Source: Bubalus kerabau
Lineage: Eukaryota; Chordata; Mammalia; Artiodactyla; Bovidae
DNA length: 64,000 nucleotides
NCBI RefSeq assembly: GCF_029407905.1
Contig: NC_073639.1
Location: 45,525,501 to 45,589,500 of the forward strand
Reading direction: 5' to 3'
The position numbers and the translations under genes are program-made. Positions 20,970 through 32,720 of the stretch are shown piece after piece. Under the pieces are notes generated by a model, which made no database searches, had not been told where the DNA came from, and was given only the letters and a program-made list of their open reading frames with translations. Position 1 is the stretch's first letter. The number at the start of each line of letters is the position of its first letter.

Positions 20970-21345
20970 CATGTGTCTGGCTCAGTGGTATGCACCTGGG
21001 ATACAGCGGTGCACAAGACAGACTAGATCCCTGTGCTCATACTTTTACAGCGTAGTGTGCATCATAAATACAGAAATGTAGAAGTCATAAGAAGGATGGA
21101 CAAAAGAGAGCTGTAAAAAGTAAATTACATTAGTGAATTAGCCTGATTGGAGAGATGAGCTAGCCTAGGAGGTCATAGCAGACTTTCTTGCAGATGTGAC
21201 ATTTTAGCTAAAGTCTCAAGGACACCTTGGAATCCACCATGCAGAGATCATGAGAAAGAGAGTTTCATAGTTAGGAAAAAGCTAGTTCAAAAATCCTAGC
21301 ATGGAAACAGCAGTATTTATAAAGTGACTGACAGATGAATTTTGG
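20970..21345 (+). repeat. Ancient mammalian interspersed repeat
   Basis: The order gcacctgggatacagcggtg, caagacagactagatccctg, agacttt...tgcagatgtgacattttagc, and catgcagagatcatgag follows a well-known dispersed mammalian consensus (ggggatacagcagtgaacaa ... gaggtgacatttgagctg). I am not certain of the family name. Confidence 0.5.
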
Positions 21346-22642
21346 TGCTTGGCATGCAAGGTTTAATTGACCAGGATAAGGAATTTGGATTTTTTTATAT
21401 ACGTGAGAAAACATGTGGGGGAATTTTTATTGGTAGGTTGACCTCATATTATTTATATACTAAAAAATTACCATTATGGCTACCTGGGGAGAAATAGATA
21501 TAAGGGGGCTTACAGCAAGCAGATGTATAAATTAGACACTTTTGCAATATTCTAGAGTAGGCATGATTGTGACATGTCTATAGTGCTGTAATCAGAAATG
21601 GAGAGAAAGTGGTCATTATCCCACTGCAAAAATCTCTCCAGAGGACAGAGAAAAAGGCAAAAGTTTCTCCTCACCCTCTGTAAGGATGGACTTTTTGTTG
21701 CTGCTTAATGCAATTAATAAATTATTGCTGGTCAATTGATACATTTGGCTGAGAAAAGTGTCATTTTCTCTTTAGCCTCAACCTGTATTTAAATTCAAGA
21801 TAAAATTCTCAAGGAAATAAATAGAGGCAAAAATACAGAACAATACCATGAACAATAATGTAATGAGATATTTTTCCATTGGTATATCAAGAAATTTTGA
21901 AGAATTTCCAAAAAGGAAAAGTGGAATAAGATTGAAAAAGAAATCAGAGCAGAAAACTTCTGTCAAGGATCCTTGAAATGTAAATACAATGCTGAAGTAA
22001 CAAATTCACCACTACAGAATCTCAGGGGAATGCCAGATACAAAGAAAAAAAATCAGGAGGTGGGTAGAATCACTGGGACACTTATCAGAGTAACTTACTT
22101 AAAGACTATATTCTGAATAGCTGAGTCCAATGGAGGTTTTTTTTGGTAAATATTATCAGAGCTATACCAAGGAGAACCATATCCTTAAGGCTATAGACCT
22201 TAGAATAACTTTCTAACTGAAGCAATCTGCTCAGGTAGAAAGCTAGCCACGAGGTTGTTACCTGCAAGAGATGCCAGCAGAGCTGGGGATGATTAGAAAT
22301 CTTTACAAAAGTAAAGTAAGTGAATATCAGGAGAAGTAGGTTCTAATACCTGGCCCCAAATCTAATCTTCTGCAAGTCCAGCTTCTGAAGTGGGGATTCC
22401 AACCCAGGAGACAGTACTGTGGCTTCGAAAGTAAAGATGAATTTAAGATTGCCCATTCACCAGGTAGATTGAAACTCAATATCCAGAAGACATTATTTGC
22501 ACACCCTCCCCAGCCATATTTCTATAGCAACTTTCCCCTGCAAACACTCTCACATACTCACAACGTGAGGAGTAGGATTTTAAAGACAGAATCTTCTTTT
22601 ATGTTCAAGAGAACAGGGATTCTCATTTGAATGGAAATAGTC
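21346..22642. other. No feature recognised
   Basis: About 1.3 kb without a coding signal or named repeat. Direct reading shows neither LINE nor SINE text here, unusual for this window. Confidence 0.5.
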
Positions 22643-22652
22643 ATTCTTTTCA

Positions 22653-22865
22653 GGCTTCCTTAGTAGTTCTGCTGGTAAAGAATCTGCCTGCAATGCAGGA
22701 GACTCTGGTTTGATTTATGGGTTGGGAAGATCCACTGGAGAAGGGATATGCTACCCACTCCAGTATTCTGGCCTGGAGAATTCCATGGACAGAGGAGCCT
22801 GGGAGGCTACAGTCACAGGGTCACAAAGAGTCAGACACAACTGAATGACTTTCACTTTCACTTAC
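22653..22865 (+). repeat. Bov-tA SINE
   Basis: Head ggcttccttagtagttctgc, body ggagaagggatatgctaccc, end gagtcagacacaactgaatg plus a ctttcactttca tail. Target duplication attcttttca (22643-22652) and aatcttttca (22866-22875). Confidence 0.92.
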
Positions 22866-23039
22866 AATCTTTTCACAAATTTTGGTAAGCTGAGAATTAC
22901 TAAAGATTTGAGGAAAACATCACCATCAGGAAGGAGAGATCCCCATTATAAAATTTGGTAATCTTTATTTCTTTGTTAAAATTCTAGCAATATCAATGGA
23001 TTCAAGAAACCATTGACTTTGAAAATGGTAAATATTTTC

Positions 23040-23960
23040 CAGAGCTTTTTTGGTGTGGATTTTGTGAAATAGGGATCTAGCATTTTTTAAAAAATTAGCA
23101 TACAAGTGCAATGGGATTTTTGATTAATTACTTTCTGGGTCACTATTAAAATCTGTTTCCTGACTCTTCATGTATCATTCTTCGTTCTATTTATTTATCC
23201 TTCAAACTCCTTTAGTATCATTTGTGTATCTGTATAATAATATTAATTATATTAATATTGCATTAGTCTATATTACTGAATTCTGTCACTTATGTTCCTG
23301 TGTTGTTTTTATTGTTGCTTGATTTCTTGGATTTACTGTGTAGATAAACATGTTATTTGCAACTAAAAATATGGTAACTATCCAATTCCACCTTTCATTG
23401 TGTTAAAATGATTCACAATATGTTTGATAGCATAAACATTTAAGATCAAGTATTTTCCCTTGATATTAATGAAAATTTTTCTATAATTTTAACAGTAGAT
23501 GTGTTGTCTGTTTTATAAAGAGAAAAACTTTTCTATTATACATTATTAAGAGTTGCATTATATTTTTTTTTTAAATTTTTTTAAATTTTATTTTATTTTT
23601 AAACTTTACATAATTGTATTAGTTTTGCCAAATTCTTCATCATTTGTGGATGTTGAATTTTATCTGAAGACATTTTGTATTCCACTAAAGTGATCATATA
23701 TTTTTGCTCTTTAATTACTGCAGTGAATTGCATAAATGGATTTCTTAATATGGAATCACTCTTGCATGTTAAACTTAATCCAGTTTGATCATGGTATATT
23801 AGTTTTTAATAACACAGATGGATTCCATTTGCTAATATTTTATTTAGGATTTATGCATCTACAACTAAAGTTGATCTATAGTGCTGCTCTGAAGATATAT
23901 TCCTTGGAACATTGGTTTTCTCTGGTAGCTATTAAGTTTTTTAAAGTAATCTTTTTTCAG
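23040..23960 (-). mobile_element. Old L1M ORF2 fragment (antisense)
   Basis: Diverged antisense L1: ttactgtgtagataaacatg, tgatcatatatttttgctct, gtttgatcatggtatattag, ccatttgctaatattttatt, in L1 order. Interrupted at 23561-23634. Confidence 0.7.
23561..23634 (-). mobile_element. Minimal ruminant L1 3' end (antisense)
   Basis: A reversed poly-A/T-rich tail and only about 40 bp of 3' UTR (aaactttacataattgtatt, agttttgccaaat). Severely 5'-truncated, lying in the old L1M. Confidence 0.7.
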
Positions 23961-24021
23961 TTTAGCCCAGGAAATTCTAAGATAATTATATGAAAGAATA
24001 AATAGCAAATTTGACAAATAG

Positions 24022-24660
24022 AAGGGGGAATGGTGGAAGTAGTGACAGATTTCCTATTCATGGGCTCTAAAATCACTGCTGATGGTGACTGCAGCCATGA
24101 AATCAGAAGACAGCTGCTTCTTGGCAGGAAAGCTACGACAACCCTAGACAGTATACTGAAAAGCAGAGACATTACTCTCCCAACAAAGGTCCATATAGTC
24201 AAGGCTGCGGTCTTTCCAGTGGTTAAGAATGGTTGTGAGAGCTTGACCGTAAAGAAGACAGATAATCAAAGTACTGATGCCTTCAAACTGTGGTGCTGGA
24301 GAAGACTCCTGGAAGTCCCTTGGACAGCAAGGAGATTAAATCAATCGATCTTAAAGGAAATCAACCCTGAATACTCATTGGAGGGACTGATTTCCCTCCT
24401 TCAGCTGAAGCTGAAGCTCCTGTATTTTGGTCATTTTGGTCATCTGATGCAAATAGTCGACTCACTGGAAAAGTCCCTGAAGCTGGGGAAGATTGAGGGC
24501 AGACAGAGAAGAGGGCATCAGAGGAAAAGACAGCTGGATGCCATCACCAACGTAATGGACATGAACTTGGGCAAGCTTCAGGAGATGGTGAGGGACAGGG
24601 ATGCCTGGCGTGCTGCAGTCCAGGGGGGTGGACAAGACTAGGCAACTGAACTGAACTGAA
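24022..24660 (+). mobile_element. BovB 3' end, older subfamily, with long open frame
   Basis: C-terminal third of BovB ORF2 and the 3' end (aggcaactgaactgaactga). The frame 24030-24641 is open for 203 codons even though the copy carries a 12-bp insertion near 24392-24403 and a 9-bp tandem duplication (ttttggtca at 24425-24433 and 24434-24442). Both preserve frame. It lacks endonuclease and reverse transcriptase, so no activity is expected. Confidence 0.88.
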
Positions 24661-24979
24661 GATGCTTGGTTGGGATTAAGAAATAAGGTAAAAGAATTTG
24701 CAGTCTTCATATGCAAACACAGCTGAATAAAATAAAACCATAACTTAAAAATAAGTCTATGCTTTAAAAAGTAAAACAATGAGAGATGTACCTTACAAAA
24801 ATTAAGATGAGTTATAAAACCAGAGAAATGGCAGTGGTGTAGGACAGAGAAGAATAAAACAGGTACATAAATGAAGTGCCCCATATCAGACCCACGTACT
24901 TATGTGAATGCAAAAGACCCCTCCATGTAAGGGTATTAGATAAATTGTAAAGAAGGGTAGCAAAATCAGGAGAAAGACA
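24661..24979. other. No feature recognised
   Basis: AT-rich DNA. It may be the decayed start of the L1M that follows. Confidence 0.45.
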
Positions 24980-25814
24980 GATTAATAAATGTGAAAAGAA
25001 GAACTACACTATAGTATGAAAACTTACTGAGATCAACTTCGCATAAATGGCTACATGTAAAAATTAAAATATTAATATTAATGAAAGACATAACAAATAA
25101 AATCTCTATAAGCTATGTATAGAAAAAGGCTGTGTAACCATGACTTCAAAATATATCAAAAGTGTAGATTTCAGAAACAGTAAAAGTAATGTAAAAGAAA
25201 ATACATGAGAAACAAGTTAATAAAACATTGATATTTTAGTAGTAGCCAATCAAAACTGACTTTGTGGCAAACAGGGTTATTCAGAATAAAAAAGATGAGT
25301 ATACAGAGGAGAAAGCTCACCAGAAGCATATAATAGTTTTGACTTGCTTGCAGCTAATAATGTCAAGGCAAAGAATAACAAAATATGCAATAAAATATAT
25401 GAGCAGTGTATTTAATATACCATATCTACTGAACTTAAATTTCTTCACAAAATGTATAAGTATCCATGAATATTTACTAAAACTGTGCTTGGGATTAGAG
25501 ATGTGAAAAGAAATGGATAGAAATACTACAATAGGAGGTTTTAACATGCCACTGTCAGTAAAAGGCAAACCTAACAGATAGAAACCAAATATGGATATAA
25601 AAGACCTATAGAATCCAAGTCAGTAAGATAAATATGGATAAAAAATCTTAGCACTCTGATAATAGAGAATACAACTTTTTCTCCCATCCACAGGGAATAT
25701 CCACAATACTGATTATGTATTAGGTATAGAAATACTACAAACAGTACTCTGACCACAATGCAGTCTAAGTAGATATTGTAAATAATTTTTTAAAAGACCG
25801 TCATCCTAAACATT

Positions 25815-26186
25815 CAGTTCAGTTCAGTTGCTCAGTCGTGTCCGACTCTTTGCGACCCCATGAATCGCAGGACACCAGGCCTCCCTGTCCATCACCAACT
25901 CCCGGAGTTCACTCAAACTCACATCCATCGAGTTGGTGATGCCACCCAGCCATCTCATCCTCTGTCGTCCCCTTTTCCTCCTGCCCCCAATCCCTCCCAG
26001 CATCAGAGTCTTTTCCAATGAGTCAACTCTTCACATGAGGTGGCCAAAGTACTGGAGTTTCAGCTTTAGCATCATTCCTTCCAAAGAACACCCAGGGCTG
26101 ATCTCCTTTAGAATGGACTGGTTGGATCTCCCTGGACTCCAAGGGACTCTCAAGAGTCTTCTCCAACACCACAGTTCGAAACATCA
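25815..26186 (-). mobile_element. BovB 3' end (antisense), young type
   Basis: It starts with a cagttcagttcagttgctca tail and runs about 370 bp into ORF2. Exact 12-bp target duplication atcctaaacatt at 25803-25814 and 26187-26198 inside the L1M. Confidence 0.93.
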
Positions 26187-26317
26187 ATCCTAAACATTAC
26201 AAAACATTCTATTAAACAGATCTTGAGTGAAAGGGGAAATACAAAATGAAATTATAGAATCTCTGAAAACTAGTGAATGAAAATGCACATATCAGAATCT
26301 GTAGGCTATTTTAAGGG

Positions 26318-26741
26318 GATTCACAGGTGGCTCTGGGGCTTCTCTTGTAGCTCAGCTGATAAAGAATCCACCTGCAATGCAGGAGATGTGAATTCGATCC
26401 CTGGGGTGGGAAGATCCCCTGGAGAAGGGAACGGCTACCCACTCCAGTATTCTGATTTGGAGAATTCCATGACTGTACAGTCCATGGGGTCCCAAAGAGT
26501 TGGGCACGACTGAGACTTTCATTTTCACTTTCACTTTCCCAGGTGGCTCAGTGGTAAGTAATCTGCCTGCCAATGCAGGAGACTCAGGAGGCATGGGTTC
26601 AGTCCCTGGGTCTGGACGATCCCCTGGAGAAGGAAACGGCAACCAGCATTCTTGCCTGGGAAATCCCTTAGACAGAGGAGCCTGGTGGGCTACATAGTCC
26701 ATAGAATCACAAAGAACTGGACTGGACTGAGCACACAGGCT
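26318..26741 (+). repeat. Bov-tA within Bov-tA
   Basis: The outer copy begins ggattcacaggtggctc and is cut at 26333. An inner Bov-tA fills 26334-26539, and the outer copy resumes ccaggtggctcagtggtaag to its end gaactggactggactgagca. The exact 10-bp duplication caggtggctc (26324-26333, 26540-26549) proves the nesting. Confidence 0.9.
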
Positions 26742-26964
26742 AGATGAAAGGAAACTTTATAGCTCTAAACACATATCAATAAACCTACATGAATGAAAAT
26801 ATATGAATTAATTGTCCAATTCAATATACTAGCAGAAAAAATAAAGTAATACAATAGAAAATCTAAGAAAAGAAATAGACACTCATGAGGTAGATATTTA
26901 AGTGTATATCTAGTTATTACATTAAAATCCATTTATTTGAAAAAGTAACAAAACATAAGTATTA

Positions 26965-28640
26965 GTTATGGTTTCTAGAGAAACCAAAACAAGGATATAT
27001 ATATATAGACATATTTTATTTATATTTATGTACATATATGTTTATTTATATTTATGCATGTCAAATTGCCAACATCCGGTGGGTCATCGAAAAAGCAAGA
27101 GAGTTCCAGAAAAACATCTATTTCTGTTTATTGACTATGCCAAAGCCTTTGACTGTGTGGATCACAATAAACTGTGGAAAGTTCTGAAAGAAATGGGAAT
27201 ACCAGACCATTTGGCCTGCCTCTTGAAAAACCTATATGCAGGTCAGGAAGCAACAGTTAGAACTGGACATGGAACAACAGACTGGTTCCAAATAGGAAAA
27301 GGAGTACATCAAGGCTGTATATTGTCACCCTGCTTATTGAACTTCTATGCAGAGTACATCATGAGAAATGCTGGGCTGGAAGAAGCACAAGCTGGAATCA
27401 AGATTGCTGGGAGAAATATCAATAACCTCAGATATGGAGATGACACCACTCTTATGGCAGAAAGTGAAGAGGAACTCAAAAGCCTCTTCATGAAAGTGAA
27501 AGAGGAGAGTGAAAATGTTGGCTTAAAGCTCAATATTCAGAAAACTAAGATCATGGCATCTGGTCCCATCACTTCATGGGAAATAGATGGCGAAACAGTG
27601 TCAGATTTTATTTTTTGGGGCTCCAAAATCACTGCAGATGGTGAATTCAGCCATGAAATTAAAAGACGCTTACTCCTTGGAAGGAAAGTTATGACCAACC
27701 TAGATGGTATATTCAAAAGCAGAGACATTACTTTGCCAACAAAGGTCTGTCTAGTCAAGGCTATGGTTTTTCCAGTGGTCATGTATGGATGTGAGAGTTG
27801 GACTGTGAAGAAAGCTGAGTGCTGAAGAATTGATGCTTTTGAACTGTGATGTTGGAGAAGATTCTTGAGAGTCCCTTGGCCTGCAAGGAGATCCAATCCG
27901 TCCATTCTAAAGGAGATCAGTCCTGGGTGTTCATTGGAAGGACTGATGCTGAGGCTGAAACTCCAATACTTTGGCCATCTCATGCAAAGAGTTGACTCAT
28001 TGGAAAAGACCCTAATGCTGGGAGGGATTGGGGGCAGGAGGAAAAGGGAACGATAGAGGATGAGATGGCTGGATGGCATCACCGACTCGATGCATATGAG
28101 TTTGAGTGAACTCCGGGAGTTGGTGATGGACAAGGAGGCCTGGCGGCTGTGATTCATTGGGTCGCAAAGAGTCGGACACAACTGAGCGACTGAACTGAAC
28201 TGAACTTATGTGTATATATATTTATTTATATTTATATATATGCTTGTTAACTTATATTTAGTATATATGATAGATCCCTGTACAGAAAGAGATTTAATAT
28301 AAAGAGTTGGATCAAGCAGTTGTAGGGACTGGGGAGTCTGAAATTTTAGTACAGGTAGGAGTCAGTGTTGTCAGCTTATAACCAACGGCTGAAGGCATGG
28401 GCAGAATTTCTTCTTCGGGTGTCTCAATCTTGGTTCTTAATGCCTTGGCTGGATGGGATGAAGCACAACTGTGTTATTATGGTAATACACTCAACTCAAA
28501 GTCTACTGATTTAAATTATTAACTGTATCTGAAAAAAAACTTCATAGCAGCATCTAAACTGGTGGTTAGCCAAAAAAATAAAAAAACTGGGCACCATATT
28601 CTGACCAAATTGACAGATGAAATTAACTATCCTAATAGAC
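26965..28640. repeat. Ancient interspersed repeat hosting BovB
   Basis: Outer segments read ggtttctagagaaaccaaaa and a TA run on the left. On the right they read gaaagagatttaatataaag, aagtctactgatttaaatta, and aattgacagatgaaattaac. Together these follow a known ancient mammalian repeat consensus (tttctagagaaacagaacca ... ctcagtctactgattcaaat ... agttgacacataaaattaac). I cannot name the family with confidence. BovB entered its AT-rich tract. Confidence 0.5.
27060..28205 (+). mobile_element. BovB LINE, 1.15-kb 3' portion with RT domain
   Basis: It begins in the reverse-transcriptase region and runs to the 3' end with a (TGAAC)n tail at 28190-28205. One frame is open from 27060 through RT to a TGA at 27823-27825. 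It includes the GVHQGCILSP block and a YGDD catalytic box at 27433-27444. The alanine of the usual BovB YADD is glycine here. The endonuclease is absent, so the copy is dead on arrival. Past the TGA the C-terminal part continues in another segment. Confidence 0.93.
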
Positions 28641-29090
28641 ACAACATTAACATAGTCAAGTCAAAATATACAAAATAATAAATCACATGGCAGATAACCA
28701 CAAGAATAAGGAAAAAACAAAAGATGACTGTAGACTTGATAAAAAGGATATTGCAAATAATGAAAATAAATTTGGAAAACTAGATTAAAGGAATAATTTC
28801 ATAATAAAATAAAAATTTCCAAAACTGATCCCATAAGAGAGAAAAAAGTTAGGCTAAAAGTTTTCTGAAGAAAATTTGGAGTAAGAAACTCTACATCAAA
28901 AAAGCATCAGACTCAGTGGGTTCACAGAGGAGTTATAGGAAACCTTCAAAGACAAGATAACCCAATGCTTCATAAATTATTCCAGGGCATAAAAAACATA
29001 GAAAGATGTTCAAACTCTTTTTGAAGCCAGTATCATTTTTATGTTTAAGCTGGATGAAAACAGTACAGAAAGTGCTTAAAAAGATAGCCT
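28641..29090 (+). mobile_element. Decayed L1M ORF2 (sense)
   Basis: Traces in order: tcagtgggttcacagaggag, cataaattattccagggcat, ttgaagccagtatcattttt. These correspond to the pre-RT/RT region of L1 ORF2. Confidence 0.6.
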
Positions 29091-29095
29091 AACTG

Positions 29096-29175
29096 ACCTT
29101 TGCTGTATAGCAGAAACTAGCAAAACTTTGTAAATCAACTATACTCCAATAAAAAATAGTTAAGAAAAAATAAAA
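29096..29175 (+). mobile_element. Minimal L1 3' end (sense) with A-rich tail
   Basis: ctttgctgtatagcagaaac, caactatactccaataaaaa and an A-rich tail form the last 60 bp or so of the cetartiodactyl L1 3' UTR, inserted in older L1M text. Confidence 0.8.
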
Positions 29176-29329
29176 AAATAAGAAAACCAGTCAGTTCCCC
29201 TATAAAATGCACCAGAGCTGTCAGATGCTATGATTGCCACGGGGGAAAACATTTCATATTTTTAAATTAAATGTTAATGTTTTTATTAAAAAAAAAAACT
29301 CACTGTTGCCAAAAAGATTAAGATAATGG

Positions 29330-29685
29330 AAAGAAACATTAACATTTTAAAAAAGATAGTCATATCATTTATGACTCTCAATGCAAAAACACTAAATACA
29401 ACAGAATGCAAAGCCATCTTAAATAATAAACATTGACCACATAGGATTTATGTTCCTAAACAAGATTATATTGATTCTGTAGAAGGAATTTCATAAATAC
29501 AGAACATATTAATAGCTCTAAAAGCTCAATCATGTCCAACTCTTTGCGAAAAAAATTTAAAAAAAGAAAATAACATGATTATTCTCACAAATACTGAAAA
29601 AAGCTTCCATAGAATTCAGCCATTGATCTTGATAAAACTTTTCAAGAAGCCAAAATTAACTAATATTTCATTTACTTTTATATAC
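29330..29685 (+). mobile_element. Decayed L1M ORF2 (sense), continued
   Basis: actctcaatgcaaaaacact, caaagccatcttaaataata, and gaaaaaagcttccatagaat follow L1 RT order. A scrap of antisense Bov-A end (gctcaatcatgtccaactct, 29526-29550) is embedded. Confidence 0.6.
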
Positions 29686-29690
29686 ATATG

Positions 29691-29896
29691 TGGTGGTTTA
29701 GTCACTAAGTCATGTCCAACTCTTGTGACCTCATGGACTGTAGTCTGCCAGGCTCCTCTGTCTATGGGATTCTCCAGGGAAGAATACTCGGGTGGTTGCC
29801 ATTTCCTTCTCCAGGGGAGTTTTCAGACCCAGGGTTTGAACCCAAGTCTCCTGCATTGCAGGCAGATTCTTCAACATCTGAACCACCAGGGAAGTC
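29691..29896 (-). repeat. Bov-tA SINE (antisense)
   Basis: tggtggtttagtcactaagt to tgaaccaccagggaagtc, the full complement of a Bov-tA including its tRNA head (antisense B box gtttgaacccaagtctcc). Confidence 0.92.
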
Positions 29897-29911
29897 ATGA
29901 TACTCTACTAC

Positions 29912-29912
29912 T

Positions 29913-29951
<39 letters not shown>

Positions 29952-29955
29952 CACT
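29912..29955. repeat. (CA)n(TA)n compound microsatellite
   Basis: About fourteen CA units followed by TA units. Confidence 0.95.
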
Positions 29956-30003
29956 AAAATCTATATATGCATATACACAGTTCTATATACAAATATATAG
30001 TAT

Positions 30004-30268
30004 GGAAGAACTAATGATGATGAAGCTCCAATACCTTGGCCACCTGATGCAAAGAGCTGACTCATTAGAAAAGACCCTGATGCTGGGAAAGACTGAAGGC
30101 AGGAGGAGAAGGGCCTACAGAGGAAGAGATGGTTGGATGGCATTACCAACTTGATGGACATGAGTTTGAGCAAGCTCCAGGAGTTGGTGAGGAACAGAGA
30201 GGCCTGGCATGCTGCAGTCCATGAGGTTGTAAAGAGTCAGACACAGCTGAGCAATTGAACTGAACTGA
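30004..30268 (+). mobile_element. BovB 3' end, older subfamily
   Basis: Last 265 bp of BovB (gatgaagctccaataccttg ... gagcaattgaactgaactga). Truncated within the ORF2 C-terminus. Confidence 0.9.
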
Positions 30269-30879
30269 CATGAGATAATGCCCCTTTTCTTAGAAAACGC
30301 ACCTTGAAGTATTAAAGGGAAAAATGTATCTCTCAATGGGGAGATACATAGAGAAAGTGATACAGCAAATTGCCAAAATATTAATGGTTGAGTAATCTGG
30401 GTTATTCTTACAAGTTTTCTGTAAGTTTTAAATTATCTCAGATAAGAAGGTACAGATAAAACTTTAAAATTTTGCATAGATTAAATATCCAAAAGCATTG
30501 CTATAAACCTTTCAGAAAAAAAGTAGATTAAAATATCAGAAAAAATACTATTTTATACATAAGTTAAAGCAATACAAAGTAAAATGGAAATACTGATGAA
30601 TTTGTTTATAATAAAATTTCAAATTCTCCCTCCAAACAGAAAAGCAAATTATAAGCCAGAGATTAATAGAACTTAATATATTCAATACCTCTCTCTTTTA
30701 TTTTTATTAAAAAAAATAACAAAACAGAACCTATCAAAACACCTCCCCAACCCTAAATATTTACCGTTCTGAAATTTAGAAATAAATCTCCCATGTTTTT
30801 GTGTAGTAATCATATGTTTTCATGTGCACAGAAGTGTACATACTATCAATTTCCATCATTAAATTTTATAGTAATGATA
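30269..30879. other. AT-rich, probably decayed L1M
   Basis: No clear gene. Composition and isolated phrases suit decayed L1 sequence like that on both sides, but I cannot place it. Confidence 0.4.
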
Positions 30880-31057
30880 ACATATTGATACTATCATTTT
30901 GAGAGCTACCATAACTGACTGAGGATTAATATCAAGAATATAAAAACTTTAACTGATTGATAAATAGATAAATCACCCACATTAAAAAATAGAAAAAAAT
31001 ATGTAAACAGGTAATTCACCAGATGAATGATAAGCATATAAAAACATGTTCACTCTC

Positions 31058-31750
31058 ACTTTGTGGTTTAGTTGTTAAGTTGTGTCCAACTTTGCAACCC
31101 TATGGACTGTAGCACACCAGACTCCTCTGGCCTCTACTATCCCCAGGAGGTTGCTCAAATTCATGTCCATTGAGTTACTGATGCTGTCCTACCATCTCAT
31201 CCTCTGCTTCCCCCTTCTCCTTACATTTTCAGTCTTTCCAAACAACAAGGTGTTTTCCAATAAGTCAGGTCTTTGCATCAGGTGGCCAAAAGTTGGAACT
31301 TCAGCTTCAGCATCAGTCCTTCCAATGAATAACCAGGGTCGATTTCCTTTAAGATTGACTGTTCTGATGTCCTTGCAATCCAAGGCTCTCAAGAGTCTTC
31401 TCTAGCAGCACAGTTCAAAACCAACAATTCTTCAGTGCTCAGCCTTCTTTATGGTCTAACTCTCACATCATGGCAGGTGGAAAAACCATAGCATTGACTA
31501 CATGGACCTTTGCTGGCAAAGGTCTGCTTTTTTATATGCTGTCTAGGTTTGTCATAGCTTTCCTTCCAAGGAACAAGTATTTTATTTCATGGCTGCAGTC
31601 ACCATTCTCAGTGATTTTGGAGCCCAAGAAAATAAAATCTGTCAGTGCTTCCACTTTCCCCCTTCTATTTGCCATGAAGTGATGGGACCAGATGTCATGA
31701 TCTCAGTTTTTTTTTTTTTTTTTTAATGCTGAGTTTCAAGCCAGCTCAAT
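31058..31750 (-). mobile_element. BovB 3' portion (antisense), older subfamily
   Basis: Complement of BovB from the 3' end (gttaagttgtgtccaacttt) back to the RT/C-terminal boundary (aatgctgagtttcaagccag). It contains a 16-T run at about 31710 and the antisense of the TGA stop at 31433-31435. No clear target duplication. A near-palindrome (caatctcagttgagattg) lies just past the 5' junction. Confidence 0.88.
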
Positions 31751-31923
31751 CTCAGTTGAGATTGAGATACAAGCTCAGTCTCACTATCAAACTAGTAAAA
31801 ACCAAAATGAGGCACCATCTCTCAACCCTCAGATGTACAACAATTTGTATCTCGGTTTCCCAAGCATTGGTATATATGTGAGAAAGTAAAAACTCCTGTG
31901 CATAGTTGGTGAGAGTGCAAAGT

Positions 31924-32106
31924 ACAAGTCACTCAGTCATGTTGAAACCCCATGAACTGTAGCCTGCCATGCTCCTCTGTCCATGGAATTTTCCAGGCAA
32001 GAATACTGGAATGGGTAGCCATTCCCTTCTCCAGGGGATCATCTCAACCCAAGGATCGAACCCAGTTCCCCGACAAAGCAGATAGAGTCTTTACCAAATG
32101 AGCCAC
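31924..32106 (-). repeat. Bov-tA SINE (antisense)
   Basis: Exact 16-bp target duplication ggtgagagtgcaaagt at 31908-31923 and 32107-32122. The antisense head ends at accaaatgagccac. Confidence 0.94.
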
Positions 32107-32145
32107 GGTGAGAGTGCAAAGTGTAACATATATTTTGGAAAGCAT

Positions 32146-32186
32146 TAAATATATATATATATAATATGCATTATATATATATAATA
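32146..32186. repeat. (TA)n tract
   Basis: An imperfect TA repeat inside the L1M 3' region. Confidence 0.9.
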
Positions 32187-32720
32187 GACTATATGTGCAT
32201 ATCCTTGCAATTTTAAAGTTTTTACCTTAAAAACACTTATTCCTGTGCATGAGACACTTATAAAGCTTTTAATTTTATCACAGAATGTAACAGTGAAAAA
32301 AATAGAATAAATGCAACTATCCCTTAGTAGATAAATAGATAAGCTGTGTTTTTTCTTACTTGCAATACTATACTGTAGTTAAGATGAATTTTAAAAATTA
32401 TTTGTATCAAAATGAATGAATCTTAAAAACATAATACTGAGTCATAAAAATAATTTGTCAAAGGATAAAAACTATAATTTGCAATTAATATAAAATTTAA
32501 TTGTAGAAAATAATTGTACATACTTTTCTGTGAGTACCTATATAAGCACTAAGCATATAAAAATATATGAGATTTATTTAGACACCATCTCTGTATTTAT
32601 ACAGAAATCGGCAGAAAGATTATACTGGCAGTGTACTGTTATAATTTTACATTCTTAATGTGTAAGTGAAACAAACACTGAGAAATAGTAACACCTTTTA
32701 AATTACCCTTTCAAGTTCAA

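Larger units (their letters stand above)
24980..26960 (+). mobile_element. Decayed L1M ORF2 (sense), interrupted
   Basis: Sense L1 endonuclease-region text such as aataggaggttttaacatgc, tactgattatgtattaggta, and tctgaccacaatgcagtcta. After the insertions come gaaactttatagctctaaac and caattcaatatactagcag. The frame is destroyed. It hosts an antisense BovB and two Bov-tA copies. Confidence 0.7.
30880..32720 (+). mobile_element. Decayed L1M ORF2 C-terminus and 3' UTR (sense), interrupted
   Basis: caggtaattcaccagatgaa and gcatataaaaacatgttcac before the BovB, then caaaatgaggcaccatctct and tcctgtgcatagttggtgag after it, are in L1 order. After a Bov-tA, the 3' region includes aatgaatgaatcttaaaaac. 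A single old L1M runs through, hit twice. Confidence 0.7.

Noticed and set aside
20538..21026. 162-codon open frame
   Set aside because: No domain signature or similarity I recognise. The 3' part overlaps an ancient interspersed repeat, and length alone is weak evidence in mammalian DNA.
26968..27825. 285-codon open frame as a possible gene
   Set aside because: The first 30 codons come from AT-rich host DNA and the rest is BovB reverse transcriptase lacking the endonuclease. It is a truncated LINE, not a host gene.
27537..28181. 214-codon minus-strand open frame
   Set aside because: Antisense of the BovB at 27060-28205. The long shadow frame reflects codon bias of the sense ORF2, not a gene.
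28190..28260. AT-rich flanks of the 27060 BovB as target duplication
   Set aside because: tttatttatatttat occurs on both sides, but the flanks are low-complexity TA repeats, so the match is not informative.
31735..31775. Near-palindrome caatctcagttgagattg
   Set aside because: A single short inverted repeat at a BovB/L1 junction. Most likely chance or insertion-repair filler, with no sign of a regulatory or mobile hairpin.
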